Below, piece after piece: positions 35,649-44,288 of a stretch of 64,000 nucleotides of DNA. This DNA comes from JAWLHU01 sp049325315 (lineage in GTDB: Bacteria > Bacillota > Sulfobacillia > Symbiobacteriales > Symbiobacteriaceae): the NCBI GenBank assembly GCA_049325315.1, contig JBMONB010000150.1, forward strand, positions 62,001 through 126,000. Reading direction: 5' to 3'. Each line of letters starts with the position of its first letter. The first letter of the stretch is position 1. The notes under the pieces were generated by a model. That model had not been told where the DNA came from and ran no database searches. It worked only from the letters and a program-made list of their open reading frames with translations. The position numbers were made by a program, and so were the translations under genes.

Positions 35649-35675
35649 AAGGGCTGGTTGTTGACCAGCCCTTTT
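35649..35675 (+). terminator. Rho-independent terminator
   Basis: AAGGGCTGGT pairs with ACCAGCCCTT over 5 nt, ending in TTTT. Confidence 0.8.
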
Positions 35676-35729
35676 GAGTGGGCTAGCTATTTGCGGGCAG
35701 GCCTGTCATTGTCAGACAACCAACTCGGC

Positions 35730-35790
35730 AGTCTACACTAGTCTATGCACTAGACTTTTAGAGCACAAAGGTTGGATATCGGTCTAGTAA
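35730..35790. promoter_or_regulatory. Cluster of AGTCTA/TAGACT hexamers
   Basis: AGTCTA at 35730 and 35740, its inverse TAGACT at 35751 (a 6-bp dyad with 5-bp spacer), and a related GGTCTAGT at 35781. This looks like a regulator-binding region upstream of the hairpin array. The same hexamer is the half-site of the tetR operators at 46036. Confidence 0.4.
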
Positions 35791-35848
35791 GCGTTTGAAG
35801 TATGCTGTAACCGTAGGCGATCACCTGGGCCGGCTGAGGCCAAAGTCC

Positions 35849-36062
35849 GACAGTCTGAACCCCCAATCAGGCTGTCAACGATTCAGCAACCGACCAAGCC
35901 TCCTACCTCCCACAGGAGTGCTCGGTCGGTCCAGGGATCTCCCACCGCTCACCCTCCTTTGTTCCGGTCCTCAGCTTGCCCCCACAGGTTGAGGACAACC
36001 CTCCCCTTTGCCGCAGCCAGCGTCCTCCCCCCACAGGACGCTGGCTCCCCTTATCTGGGGGG
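35849..36062 (+). ncRNA. Array of four hairpins with C-rich loops (candidate regulatory RNA)
   Basis: Four stems follow one another. A: 35849-35858/35867-35876, 10 bp, loop ACCCCCAA. B: 35889-35904/35914-35930, about 15 bp, loop ACCTCCCAC. C: 35967-35977/35986-35996, 11 bp with two G-T, loop GCCCCCAC. D: 36015-36026/36035-36046, 12 perfect bp, loop CCCCCCAC. B, C and D all close with AGG after the loop. A small CCCC/GGGG hairpin follows at 36047-36062. There is no credible protein frame. Loops rich in CCUCCC resemble anti-Shine-Dalgarno loops of known small RNAs. Strand is assumed plus because hutH lies downstream; the boundaries and promoter are not certain. Confidence 0.55.
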
Positions 36063-36102
36063 TGTTGCAGTGTTTGCCATGCTAAAGTGTCACCGTGGTC
36101 AT

Positions 36103-36132
36103 TTGCCTCCCGCCATCAGCCATTCCTATAAT
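36103..36132 (+). promoter_or_regulatory. Promoter of hutH
   Basis: TTGCCT (36103-36108), an 18-bp spacer and a perfect TATAAT (36127-36132). Transcription would start near 36139, about 25 bp before the TTG start codon. Confidence 0.65.
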
Positions 36133-36154
36133 GGAATTAGGCTGATGCGGGAGG
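36106..36154. promoter_or_regulatory. 20-bp dyad centred on the hutH -10 box
   Basis: CCTCCCGC-C-ATCAGCC (36106-36121) pairs with GGCTGATGCGGGAGG (36140-36154) over 15 bp, and ATTCC with GGAAT inside it. The loop is exactly TATAAT. As DNA this is a large operator over the promoter. As RNA read through from upstream, it would bury the hutH ribosome site in a hairpin. Confidence 0.7.
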
Positions 36155-36163
36155 TTTTGCGTC

Positions 36164-37687
36164 TTGGACGTGATCGAACTCGGCGGGCTTCTGACGCTTT
36201 CCGATGTGGTGGCTGTCGCCCGCCACGGCGCACCCGTCGCACTGGGGCCGGAGGCCAGGGACCAGGTGAAGCGGGCCCGCGCCATGGTGGACGACCTGGT
36301 GGCGTCGCGGCGCCCCGTCTACGGGATTACCACAGGCTTTGGCAAGTTCAGCGATGTGATCATCTCGCCGGATGAGACGGAACTGCTTCAACGAAACCTG
36401 ATCATGAGCCATGCCTGCGGCGTCGGTGCCCCACTGGACATTGAGGCGACCCGCGCGATGATGCTGCTCCGGGCGCAGGCGCTGTCGCGGGGTCACTCCG
36501 GCATCGCCCTGGAGACCCTGGAGCTGTTGGTCGCCATGCTGAACGCCGGAATCACCCCTGTGGTGCCCGAGCAAGGCTCCCTGGGGGCCAGCGGCGACCT
36601 GGCGCCCCTTGCCCACATGTGCCTCCCCCTGCTCGGCCTGGGTGAGGCCTTTTTCCGCGGCCAGCGGATGAGCGGTGCCGAGGCGCTCCAGCGGGCCGGA
36701 CTGAAGCCGGTTACCCTCATGGCCAAGGAGGGGCTGGCGCTGATCAACGGCACCCAGGCCATGACCGGCATGGGCACCCTTGCGCTGCACGATGCGCTCA
36801 ACCTGCTGAAGGTGGCCGATATCGCCGCCGCCCTTACCGGTGAGGCGCTCGGGGCGATCCCGGCGGCGTGGGACCCGCGGATTCAGGCGCTGCGCCTTCA
36901 CCCGGGACAGGCTGCCGCCGCTGAGAACCTGCGCACCCTGGTAGAGGGGTCGGGGCTGACCACGGAGCCGGGGGAGATTCGCACGCAGGATCCCTATACC
37001 TTGCGGTGTATCCCGCAGGTGCACGGGGCCAGCCGGACCGCCATTGGCCATGTGGCCGATGTGCTGGGCTGGGAGATGAACGCTGTGACCGACAACCCGC
37101 TGCTCTTCCCGGACGACGGCGAGGTGATCTCGGGTGGGAACTTCCATGGCCAGCCGGTGGCGCTAGCGATGGACTATCTGGGGATTGCGCTGGCGGAGTT
37201 GGCTAACATATCAGAGCGGCGGATTGAGCGGCTGGTCAACCCGCAGCTTTCGGGGCTGCCGGCCTTCCTGATCAACCACGGCGGGCTGAACTCGGGGTTG
37301 ATGATCCCGCAGTATACGGCGGCTTCGCTTGTTAGCGAGAATAAGGTTTGGGCCCACCCGGCGAGCGTGGATTCGATTCCGTCCAGCGCGAACCAGGAGG
37401 ACCATGTTTCAATGGGCACTACGGCGGCCCGGAAGGCGCGGAAGATCTTGGCCAACGTGGAGCGGGTGCTGGCGATTGAACTGCTCTGCGCTGCGCAGGC
37501 GATTGAGTTTGTCGATGGCCGGGGGCTCGCTGCGGGCACCCGGGCGGCTTACAAGGCGGTGCGGGAGCGGGTGGCGCCGCTGCATGAGGACAGGGTGCTG
37601 GCGCCGGATATGGAGACGCTTGCTCTGCTGGTGCGGTCTGGTGAACTGGTGGTTGCTGTGGAGTCAGCGGTGGGGGGTCTTCGGTAG
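36164..37687 (+). CDS. hutH: Histidine ammonia-lyase
   Basis: A 507-residue enzyme that deaminates L-histidine to urocanate, the first step of histidine use. The self-forming MIO cofactor triad Ala-Ser-Gly is at about 142-144 in GSLGASGDLAPLAH. Other hallmarks are VYGITTGFGKFSDV, GNFHGQPVALAMDYLG and SSANQEDHVSMGT. TTG 36164 follows GGGAGGT at a spacing of 9. The promoter dyad upstream suggests tight control. It is separated from hutU by a hypothetical gene on the other strand. Confidence 0.96.
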   Translation: MDVIELGGLLTLSDVVAVARHGAPVALGPEARDQVKRARAMVDDLVASRRPVYGITTGFGKFSDVIISPDETELLQRNLIMSHACGVGAPLDIEATRAMMLLRAQALSRGHSGIALETLELLVAMLNAGITPVVPEQGSLGASGDLAPLAHMCLPLLGLGEAFFRGQRMSGAEALQRAGLKPVTLMAKEGLALINGTQAMTGMGTLALHDALNLLKVADIAAALTGEALGAIPAAWDPRIQALRLHPGQAAAAENLRTLVEGSGLTTEPGEIRTQDPYTLRCIPQVHGASRTAIGHVADVLGWEMNAVTDNPLLFPDDGEVISGGNFHGQPVALAMDYLGIALAELANISERRIERLVNPQLSGLPAFLINHGGLNSGLMIPQYTAASLVSENKVWAHPASVDSIPSSANQEDHVSMGTTAARKARKILANVERVLAIELLCAAQAIEFVDGRGLAAGTRAAYKAVRERVAPLHEDRVLAPDMETLALLVRSGELVVAVESAVGGLR

Positions 37688-37739
37688 GCTTCTTAGCACT
37701 GGGTCCGCCCCTGTCTTGGCCCCCTCTCTTGGGGGCGGC

Positions 37740-37900
37740 TGCACTCGGGGGATGGACCTTGCGGCTGCGTTCGTGCGCTAACGGGCAGTACGGCTGCCCT
37801 TATTGGGCGCCGAAATCGGAACCGTCTTTGGGCCCTGTTACCTCGCAGCGCACCGCCGATTTCGGCGGAAGTCTCGTGGGCCCACTGTGCAGCAACACAA
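37740..37900. other. Structured intergenic region, no gene seen
   Basis: The 247-bp gap between hutH and the convergent hypothetical gene holds an 11-bp inverted repeat, GCCGAAATCGG (37809-37819) with CCGATTTCGGC (37856-37866), around a GC-rich centre, plus a smaller GGGCA/TGCCC hairpin near 37784. I see no protein frame. A small RNA or a relic of a mobile repeat is possible. Confidence 0.35.
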
Positions 37901-37901
37901 A

Positions 37902-37924
37902 GGGGTCAGGACTGGCCTGACCCC
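37902..37924 (-). terminator. Terminator of the hypothetical gene
   Basis: GGGGTCAGG pairs perfectly with CCTGACCCC over 5 nt. On the minus strand it is followed by TTTGTGTTG, just past the stop at 37935. Confidence 0.7.
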
Positions 37925-37934
37925 GGGGGTTCGC

Positions 37935-38675
37935 TTATGGGTAAAACAGCTGTAAGCCGATTAGCCTGTCGCCGGGGCAGATGCCGCCGTTGCCTATGCC
38001 CTCTAGCGTCAGGTGGATGCCCTCTGGTTTGAAGGCTTCTACGGTAGCCAGGATTGTGTCGCCGCTGTTTAGCTTTACGGGGATTCTTTCGTTCAGGCGT
38101 AGGGGGCCGAAGACTGCTTTGGCTACTACCTCTACCGGTCTCCAGGGGGTATGGGGAGTCGCTACTTGCTTCACCTGGAGTTCCAGGGGGCGCTTCTGGG
38201 CGGCGTGGTGCTCCAGGAAGACGGCTTTTACCTTCGGGAAGGAATCCTGGCCTTCGGTTACCAGGCGTTCCGTCAGGGCCGTTAGCTCATGGGCGGTCTG
38301 GCGCAGGCTTTCTACGTAGCGCTGCTGCCACTCGGGCCTGGCGATCGGCCTGGGGCGGGCGGACATGGCTTGCCTGGCGAAATTGGCTACCTCATTGGCA
38401 TAGACCATGAGGGGGAGCTTCACTGTCTTTGGGCCTTTGACCTCGAAGGTGAAGTCGCGGAGGATTACCTGGTCGCCCCGGTGGATCACCGAGAAGTCGT
38501 AGGGGCCGCCGGGCAGGGTTCGGCCGTGAAAGAACAGGGCGGTCTGGTGGTCGGGATCTACGTGGTGATCCTCGAAGACGGTGCGGAGCAGCGCGACTGT
38601 GGACTGAAGGAGCCCGCGTTCCTCATCCTCCGGGGTCTGCAACAGGTAGGTGCCGAGTCGTAAGGTCAGTGGCAT
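37935..38675 (-). CDS. Hypothetical protein, 246 aa
   Basis: A soluble-looking protein without membrane segments or a signal peptide. I recognise no family. The N-terminal 90 residues look like a beta-rich domain (LFFHGRTLPGGPYDFSVIHRGDQVILRDFTF). A helical stretch follows (about 105-165, WQQRYVESLRQTAHELTALTERLV), then a second beta region ending in GDRLIGLQLFYP. ATG 38675 is preferred over GTG 38684, which lies too close to GGAAAGGA. It is inserted against the direction of the hut genes. Confidence 0.6.
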   Translation of the reverse strand: MPLTLRLGTYLLQTPEDEERGLLQSTVALLRTVFEDHHVDPDHQTALFFHGRTLPGGPYDFSVIHRGDQVILRDFTFEVKGPKTVKLPLMVYANEVANFARQAMSARPRPIARPEWQQRYVESLRQTAHELTALTERLVTEGQDSFPKVKAVFLEHHAAQKRPLELQVKQVATPHTPWRPVEVVAKAVFGPLRLNERIPVKLNSGDTILATVEAFKPEGIHLTLEGIGNGGICPGDRLIGLQLFYP

Positions 38676-38723
38676 GGGGACCACATCCTTTCCGGCTACT
38701 GCCCGTGTTCATGGGGGAGGAAA

Positions 38724-38751
38724 AGGGGACCCTCCTTGAAGAAGGTCCCCT
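38724..38751. other. Hairpin between divergent hypothetical gene and hutU
   Basis: AGGGGACC pairs with GGTCCCCT around a 12-nt centre. There is no T tract; it may be a regulatory dyad for either divergent gene. Confidence 0.35.
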
Positions 38752-38840
38752 CCAAGTAATCAAAGATTACTGACAGTGACCCGATTTTCCTGCTCACCTA
38801 TATGACGATCTTCTAACAATTTGGTCGGGGGGTATTTTGG

Positions 38841-40490
<1,650 letters not shown>

Positions 40491-40511
40491 ATCTGGCCGG
40501 GGGAGGCCGAC

Positions 40512-41294
40512 ATGGCAAACTACAACTTTGACCGGGTCTCTGATCAGTACGATGCCACCAGGGGCTTCCCGCCGGGCGTGTCCGAGCGCATCGCCCGGTG
40601 GGTGCTCTCCCGCCTGCCGCACGACCCGGCCCTGCTGGAGTTGGGCGTGGGCACCGGGCGAATCGCCGTGCCGTTCATTGAGATGGGGGCTCGGTACACC
40701 GGGTTCGATATCTCCGAGCAGATGCTGACCCGGCTGACCGAGAAGGTGGGTGGGGACCTGCGGCGGGCACGGGTGATGGTCCACGACCTGCACCAGCCCT
40801 TCCCGCTGCCCGATGAAAGTCAAGATGCGGTGATCGCCGTACATATTCTCCATCTGGTGGATGCGGTCACGGTGCTGGGCCACGTCCGCCGGGTGCTGAA
40901 GCCGGGCGGGGTCCTGGTCTGGGGCTACGACTCCGCCGTGGAGCCCAACCCGCACAAGATGGTGGCGGACCGGTTTCACGTAGAGGCGGAGGCGACGGGG
41001 TACCAGAAAGCCGACCGGCATGTAAAGGTCGGCCGAGACCTACTGGCCCAATGGGGGACCGTGGTCACCCAGCACACCCCGGTCGCCTGGACCGAGGAGT
41101 ATGTGGTGCGGGCTCACCTGGAGCAACTGCGGAACCGGGTCTTCTCATCGACCTGGAACATGACCGACGAGCAGTTAACGGCTGCCCTTGACCGGACCGA
41201 GGCCTGGGCCCTGGAGACCTTTGGCGATCTTGACCAGCCCCGGATTTGTGAGCGACGTTTCGTCATAGACTGGTATGTAATAGGAGGAACCTAG
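40512..41294 (+). CDS. Class I SAM-dependent methyltransferase within the hut operon
   Basis: A 260-residue enzyme with the SAM fold: motif I LLELGVGTGRIAVPF (about 41-55), GFDISEQML (motif II), DLHQPFPLPDESQDAVIAVHILHLV (motif IV) and LKPGGVLVWGYD (motif V). The substrate is not evident. It sits 21 bp after hutU and 4 bp before ftcD, so it is clearly part of the operon, though methylation is not a known step of histidine breakdown. It may be a passenger, or may act on an imidazole or a related compound. Confidence 0.82.
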   Translation: MANYNFDRVSDQYDATRGFPPGVSERIARWVLSRLPHDPALLELGVGTGRIAVPFIEMGARYTGFDISEQMLTRLTEKVGGDLRRARVMVHDLHQPFPLPDESQDAVIAVHILHLVDAVTVLGHVRRVLKPGGVLVWGYDSAVEPNPHKMVADRFHVEAEATGYQKADRHVKVGRDLLAQWGTVVTQHTPVAWTEEYVVRAHLEQLRNRVFSSTWNMTDEQLTAALDRTEAWALETFGDLDQPRICERRFVIDWYVIGGT

Positions 41295-41298
41295 GGGT

Positions 41299-42201
41299 AT
41301 GGACCAGAATGCCATCATCGAGTGTGTGCCGAATTTTAGCGAGGGCCGTCGTCCCGAGGTGATCGAGGCGATTGCCGGTGCCATTGCTGCTCAGGGTGTG
41401 AAGCTCCTGGGCGTCTCCGCCGACGCTGACCACAACCGGACCGTTGTCACCTTTGTCGGCAAGCCGGAAGAGGTGGTCCGGGCGGCGGTGCGGGGCGCCG
41501 AGGTGGCCCAGAAGCTGATCGACCTGACCCAGCACCAGGGGAACCACCCCCGCATGGGCGCTGTCGACGTGATCCCCTTCATTCCGATTTCCGGCTGCGA
41601 CATGAAGGACTGCGTCGCCCTGGCCCGCCAGGTTGGTGAGATTCTCGGCAGCCAGCTGAACATTCCCGTCTTCCTCTACGAGGATGCCGCCACCCGGCCC
41701 GAGCGCCGGAACCTGGCCGATGTGCGCCGGGGCGAGTTCGAGGGGCTGCGGGCCAAGATCGGCACCGATCCCGCCAAGACCCCCGACTTCGGGCCGAACG
41801 CCATTCACCCGACCGCCGGCGCCACTGCCGTGGGCGCACGGATGCCGCTCATCGCCTTCAACGTCAACCTGGGCACCAACGACATGGAGATCGCCAAGAA
41901 GATCGCCAAAGCGGTCCGTGGCTCCAGCGGTGGCCTGGTGGGCTGCAAGGCGCTGGGGATCGAGCTGAAGGAGCGGAACCAGGTCCAGGTTTCCATGAAC
42001 ATGGTCAACTACAAGGACACCCCGCTGCACCGGGCCTTTGAGCTGATCCGCATCGAGGCGGAGCGGTACGGTGTGCCGGTGGTGGGCTCCGAGATCGTCG
42101 GTCTGGTGCCGATGGACGCCCTGGTGGGGGTTGCCCGCCACTACCTGCGACTGGAGGGTTTCAAATCGGATCAGGTGCTCGAAAAGCGACTCATGGAGTG
42201 A
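41299..42201 (+). CDS. ftcD: Glutamate formimidoyltransferase
   Basis: A 300-residue enzyme moving the formimino group from N-formimino-L-glutamate to tetrahydrofolate, releasing glutamate. It starts NAIIECVPNFSEGRRPEVIEAIA, with DADHNRTVVTFVG and DFGPNAIHPTAGATAVGARMPLIAFNVNL. Only the transferase domain is present; the cyclodeaminase is the separate fchA gene downstream. ATG 41299 follows AGGAGG closely. The end overlaps hutI. Confidence 0.95.
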   Translation: MDQNAIIECVPNFSEGRRPEVIEAIAGAIAAQGVKLLGVSADADHNRTVVTFVGKPEEVVRAAVRGAEVAQKLIDLTQHQGNHPRMGAVDVIPFIPISGCDMKDCVALARQVGEILGSQLNIPVFLYEDAATRPERRNLADVRRGEFEGLRAKIGTDPAKTPDFGPNAIHPTAGATAVGARMPLIAFNVNLGTNDMEIAKKIAKAVRGSSGGLVGCKALGIELKERNQVQVSMNMVNYKDTPLHRAFELIRIEAERYGVPVVGSEIVGLVPMDALVGVARHYLRLEGFKSDQVLEKRLME

Positions 42202-43541
42202 TGTCCGTGGAGACACGTTCCCACACCGAATCGCTGGCTGACATGAGGCCGCCGGAGCAGACCCACCCCGAGGTTGACTTGCTGATTATCGGGGCGGGCG
42301 AGCTTGTCACCATGGCGGGCGGGCCCCGGCGCGGCTCCCGGCTGAAGGATGCCGGGATCATCAGAGGGGGTGCCCTGGCGGCTCACGAGGGGGTCATTGT
42401 CGATATCGGGCCCACCGAAGAGGTGCTGGCTCGGGTGCAGACCGGCCCCTCGACCCGGATCATCGACGCCCGGCGGCGGGCGGTGATTCCCGGCTTTGTT
42501 GACCCGCACACCCACACCTGCTTTGCGGGCGACCGGGCAGAGGAGTTCGGCCGGCGACTGGCGGGCGCCACCTACCAGGAGATCGCTGCCATGGGCGGCG
42601 GGATTCTCTCCACGGTGCGGGCCACCCGGGAGGCCAGCCAGACCAGCCTTGTGGACCTCGGCCTGCGCCGCCTCGACCAGATGGCGCTCACCGGCACCAC
42701 CACGGTGGAGATCAAGTCAGGTTACGGGCTGACCACGGCAGATGAGCTGAAGCAGCTCCGGGCGATTCGGGAGATGGGGCGGCGGCACCCGCTCGATGTG
42801 GTGCCCACCTTCATGGGCGCCCACGAGATTCCCCCCGAGTACCGGGAGCGGCGGGCCTCGTTCATCAACCTGCTGGTGAACGAGATGCTGCCGGCGGTGG
42901 CTGCCGAACCGGGCCTGGCCCAGTACGTCGACGTCTTCACCGAGAAGGGCGTCTTTTCGGTGGAGGAATCGCGGGAGATTCTCGCGAAAGCCAAACAGCT
43001 GGGATTCAAGGTGAAGGTACACGCCGACGAACTCTCCGACCTGGGCGGGGCCGGCTTCGCCGCGCAGATGGGCGCGGTAAGCGCCGACCACCTGCTCTTT
43101 GCCTCGGAGGCCAGCCTGAGGGCGATGGCCGAGGCGGGTACCGTGGCGGTCTGCCTGCCCGGCACCGCCTTCTGCCTCATGACCGTGCCCTACGCCAACG
43201 CCCGGAAGATGATCGATCTGGGCTGCACCGTGGCCCTGGCCAGCGACTTCAACCCGGGCTCCTGCCCCACCTACGCCATGCCGTTCATTATCACCCTGGC
43301 CTGCATGCACATGCGGCTCGACCCCACCGAGGCGCTGGCGGCAGCCACCATCAACGCCGCGGCGGCGATGGGGATGCAGACCAAGGTGGGCTCGCTGGAG
43401 GTGGGCAAGCAGGCGGACATCGTGATTCTCGACGCACCCAGCCACTGGCATATCCCGTACCGGATGGGCCAGGGCGTCGTCGCCAGCGTGATCAAGAAAG
43501 GCCGCCTGTTGGTGGATGAGGGGCGGCTCCTCAGGAGGTAG
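42201..43541 (+). CDS. hutI: Imidazolonepropionase
   Basis: A 446-residue amidohydrolase opening imidazolone propionate to N-formimino-glutamate. The metal motif HTH is in DPHTHTCFAGDRAEEF, with MGAHEIPPEYR, VHADELSDLGGAGFAAQMGAVSADHL and ALASDFNPGSCPTYAM following. An N-terminal extension of about 25 residues is unusual, so the true start may be ATG 42243. ATG 42201 overlaps the ftcD stop by one base; GTG 42198 is also possible. Confidence 0.93.
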   Translation: MSVETRSHTESLADMRPPEQTHPEVDLLIIGAGELVTMAGGPRRGSRLKDAGIIRGGALAAHEGVIVDIGPTEEVLARVQTGPSTRIIDARRRAVIPGFVDPHTHTCFAGDRAEEFGRRLAGATYQEIAAMGGGILSTVRATREASQTSLVDLGLRRLDQMALTGTTTVEIKSGYGLTTADELKQLRAIREMGRRHPLDVVPTFMGAHEIPPEYRERRASFINLLVNEMLPAVAAEPGLAQYVDVFTEKGVFSVEESREILAKAKQLGFKVKVHADELSDLGGAGFAAQMGAVSADHLLFASEASLRAMAEAGTVAVCLPGTAFCLMTVPYANARKMIDLGCTVALASDFNPGSCPTYAMPFIITLACMHMRLDPTEALAAATINAAAAMGMQTKVGSLEVGKQADIVILDAPSHWHIPYRMGQGVVASVIKKGRLLVDEGRLLRR

Positions 43542-43547
43542 CAGTAC

Positions 43548-44195
43548 ATGCGCACAGCTGAACAGACGATCGAAGCCTTCTGCTCGCAGTTGGCGGCCGG
43601 CACCCCCGCCCCCGGTGGCGGGGCTGCCGCTGCCGTGGCCGGGGCGATGGGCGCCTCGCTGGTGGCGATGGTCGCCGGCCTCACCGTCGGGCGGGAGAAG
43701 TTTGCCGCGGTCAACGACGAGATGGCGCACGCCCAGGAGGCAGGCAACCGGGAGGCGGCGGCCCTGCTGAAGTGTGCCGACGAGGACCAGGAGGCCTTTG
43801 ACCAGGTCATGGCCGCCTTCGGCCTACCGAAGTCGAACGACGAGGAGAAGAAGGCCCGCTCCCAGGCGGTGCAGGCCGGGTACAAGGCCGCCACGCAGGC
43901 GCCGATCAAGACCATGGAGCACTGCCTCACCACCATGCGCTACGCCCTGGCGGTGGCCTCCAAGGGGAACCCCAACGCCCTCTCCGACGGCTACGTCGGC
44001 TTCCTGACTGCATCGGCCGGGTTCGAGGGGGCGCTCTGGAACGTCGCCATTAACCTGGGTTCGATTAAGGATGAGGGGTTCAGACAGGAGGCTCTCGAGA
44101 AGGTCAATCGTCTACGGGCAGAAAAGGCGGAGATCGAACGGGCAATCTATGCCATGACACCGGATCCGGTAGTCCGTTTTCTGGGTGAGAAATAA
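43548..44195 (+). CDS. fchA: Formimidoyltetrahydrofolate cyclodeaminase
   Basis: A 215-residue enzyme converting 5-formimino-tetrahydrofolate to 5,10-methenyl-tetrahydrofolate plus ammonia. The family start TIEAFCSQLAAGTPAPGGGAAAAVAGAMGASLVAMVAGLTVG is clear, and GALWNVAINLGSIKD lies near the end. It follows hutI by 6 bp with AGGAGGTAG at the junction. Together with the single-domain ftcD it replaces the fused enzyme of animals. Confidence 0.95.
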   Translation: MRTAEQTIEAFCSQLAAGTPAPGGGAAAAVAGAMGASLVAMVAGLTVGREKFAAVNDEMAHAQEAGNREAAALLKCADEDQEAFDQVMAAFGLPKSNDEEKKARSQAVQAGYKAATQAPIKTMEHCLTTMRYALAVASKGNPNALSDGYVGFLTASAGFEGALWNVAINLGSIKDEGFRQEALEKVNRLRAEKAEIERAIYAMTPDPVVRFLGEK

Positions 44196-44288
44196 CCCTT
44201 CGGTCCATGTGACGGCTGGCACAACTATGTGACAATGAACCTTGCAGCGACTACGTAGGCTCTCCCGCGAGCCAAGGAGGTAACTGTT

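Noticed and set aside
35795..35992. A 65-codon open frame inside the hairpin array
   Set aside because: It lacks a ribosome site, and its amino-acid sequence has no sense of a fold; the hairpins explain the sequence better.
44196..44288. A ZTP or THF riboswitch before fhs
   Set aside because: The 93-bp leader is too short and lacks the conserved blocks of either class; only a small GGCTC/GAGCC hairpin is visible.
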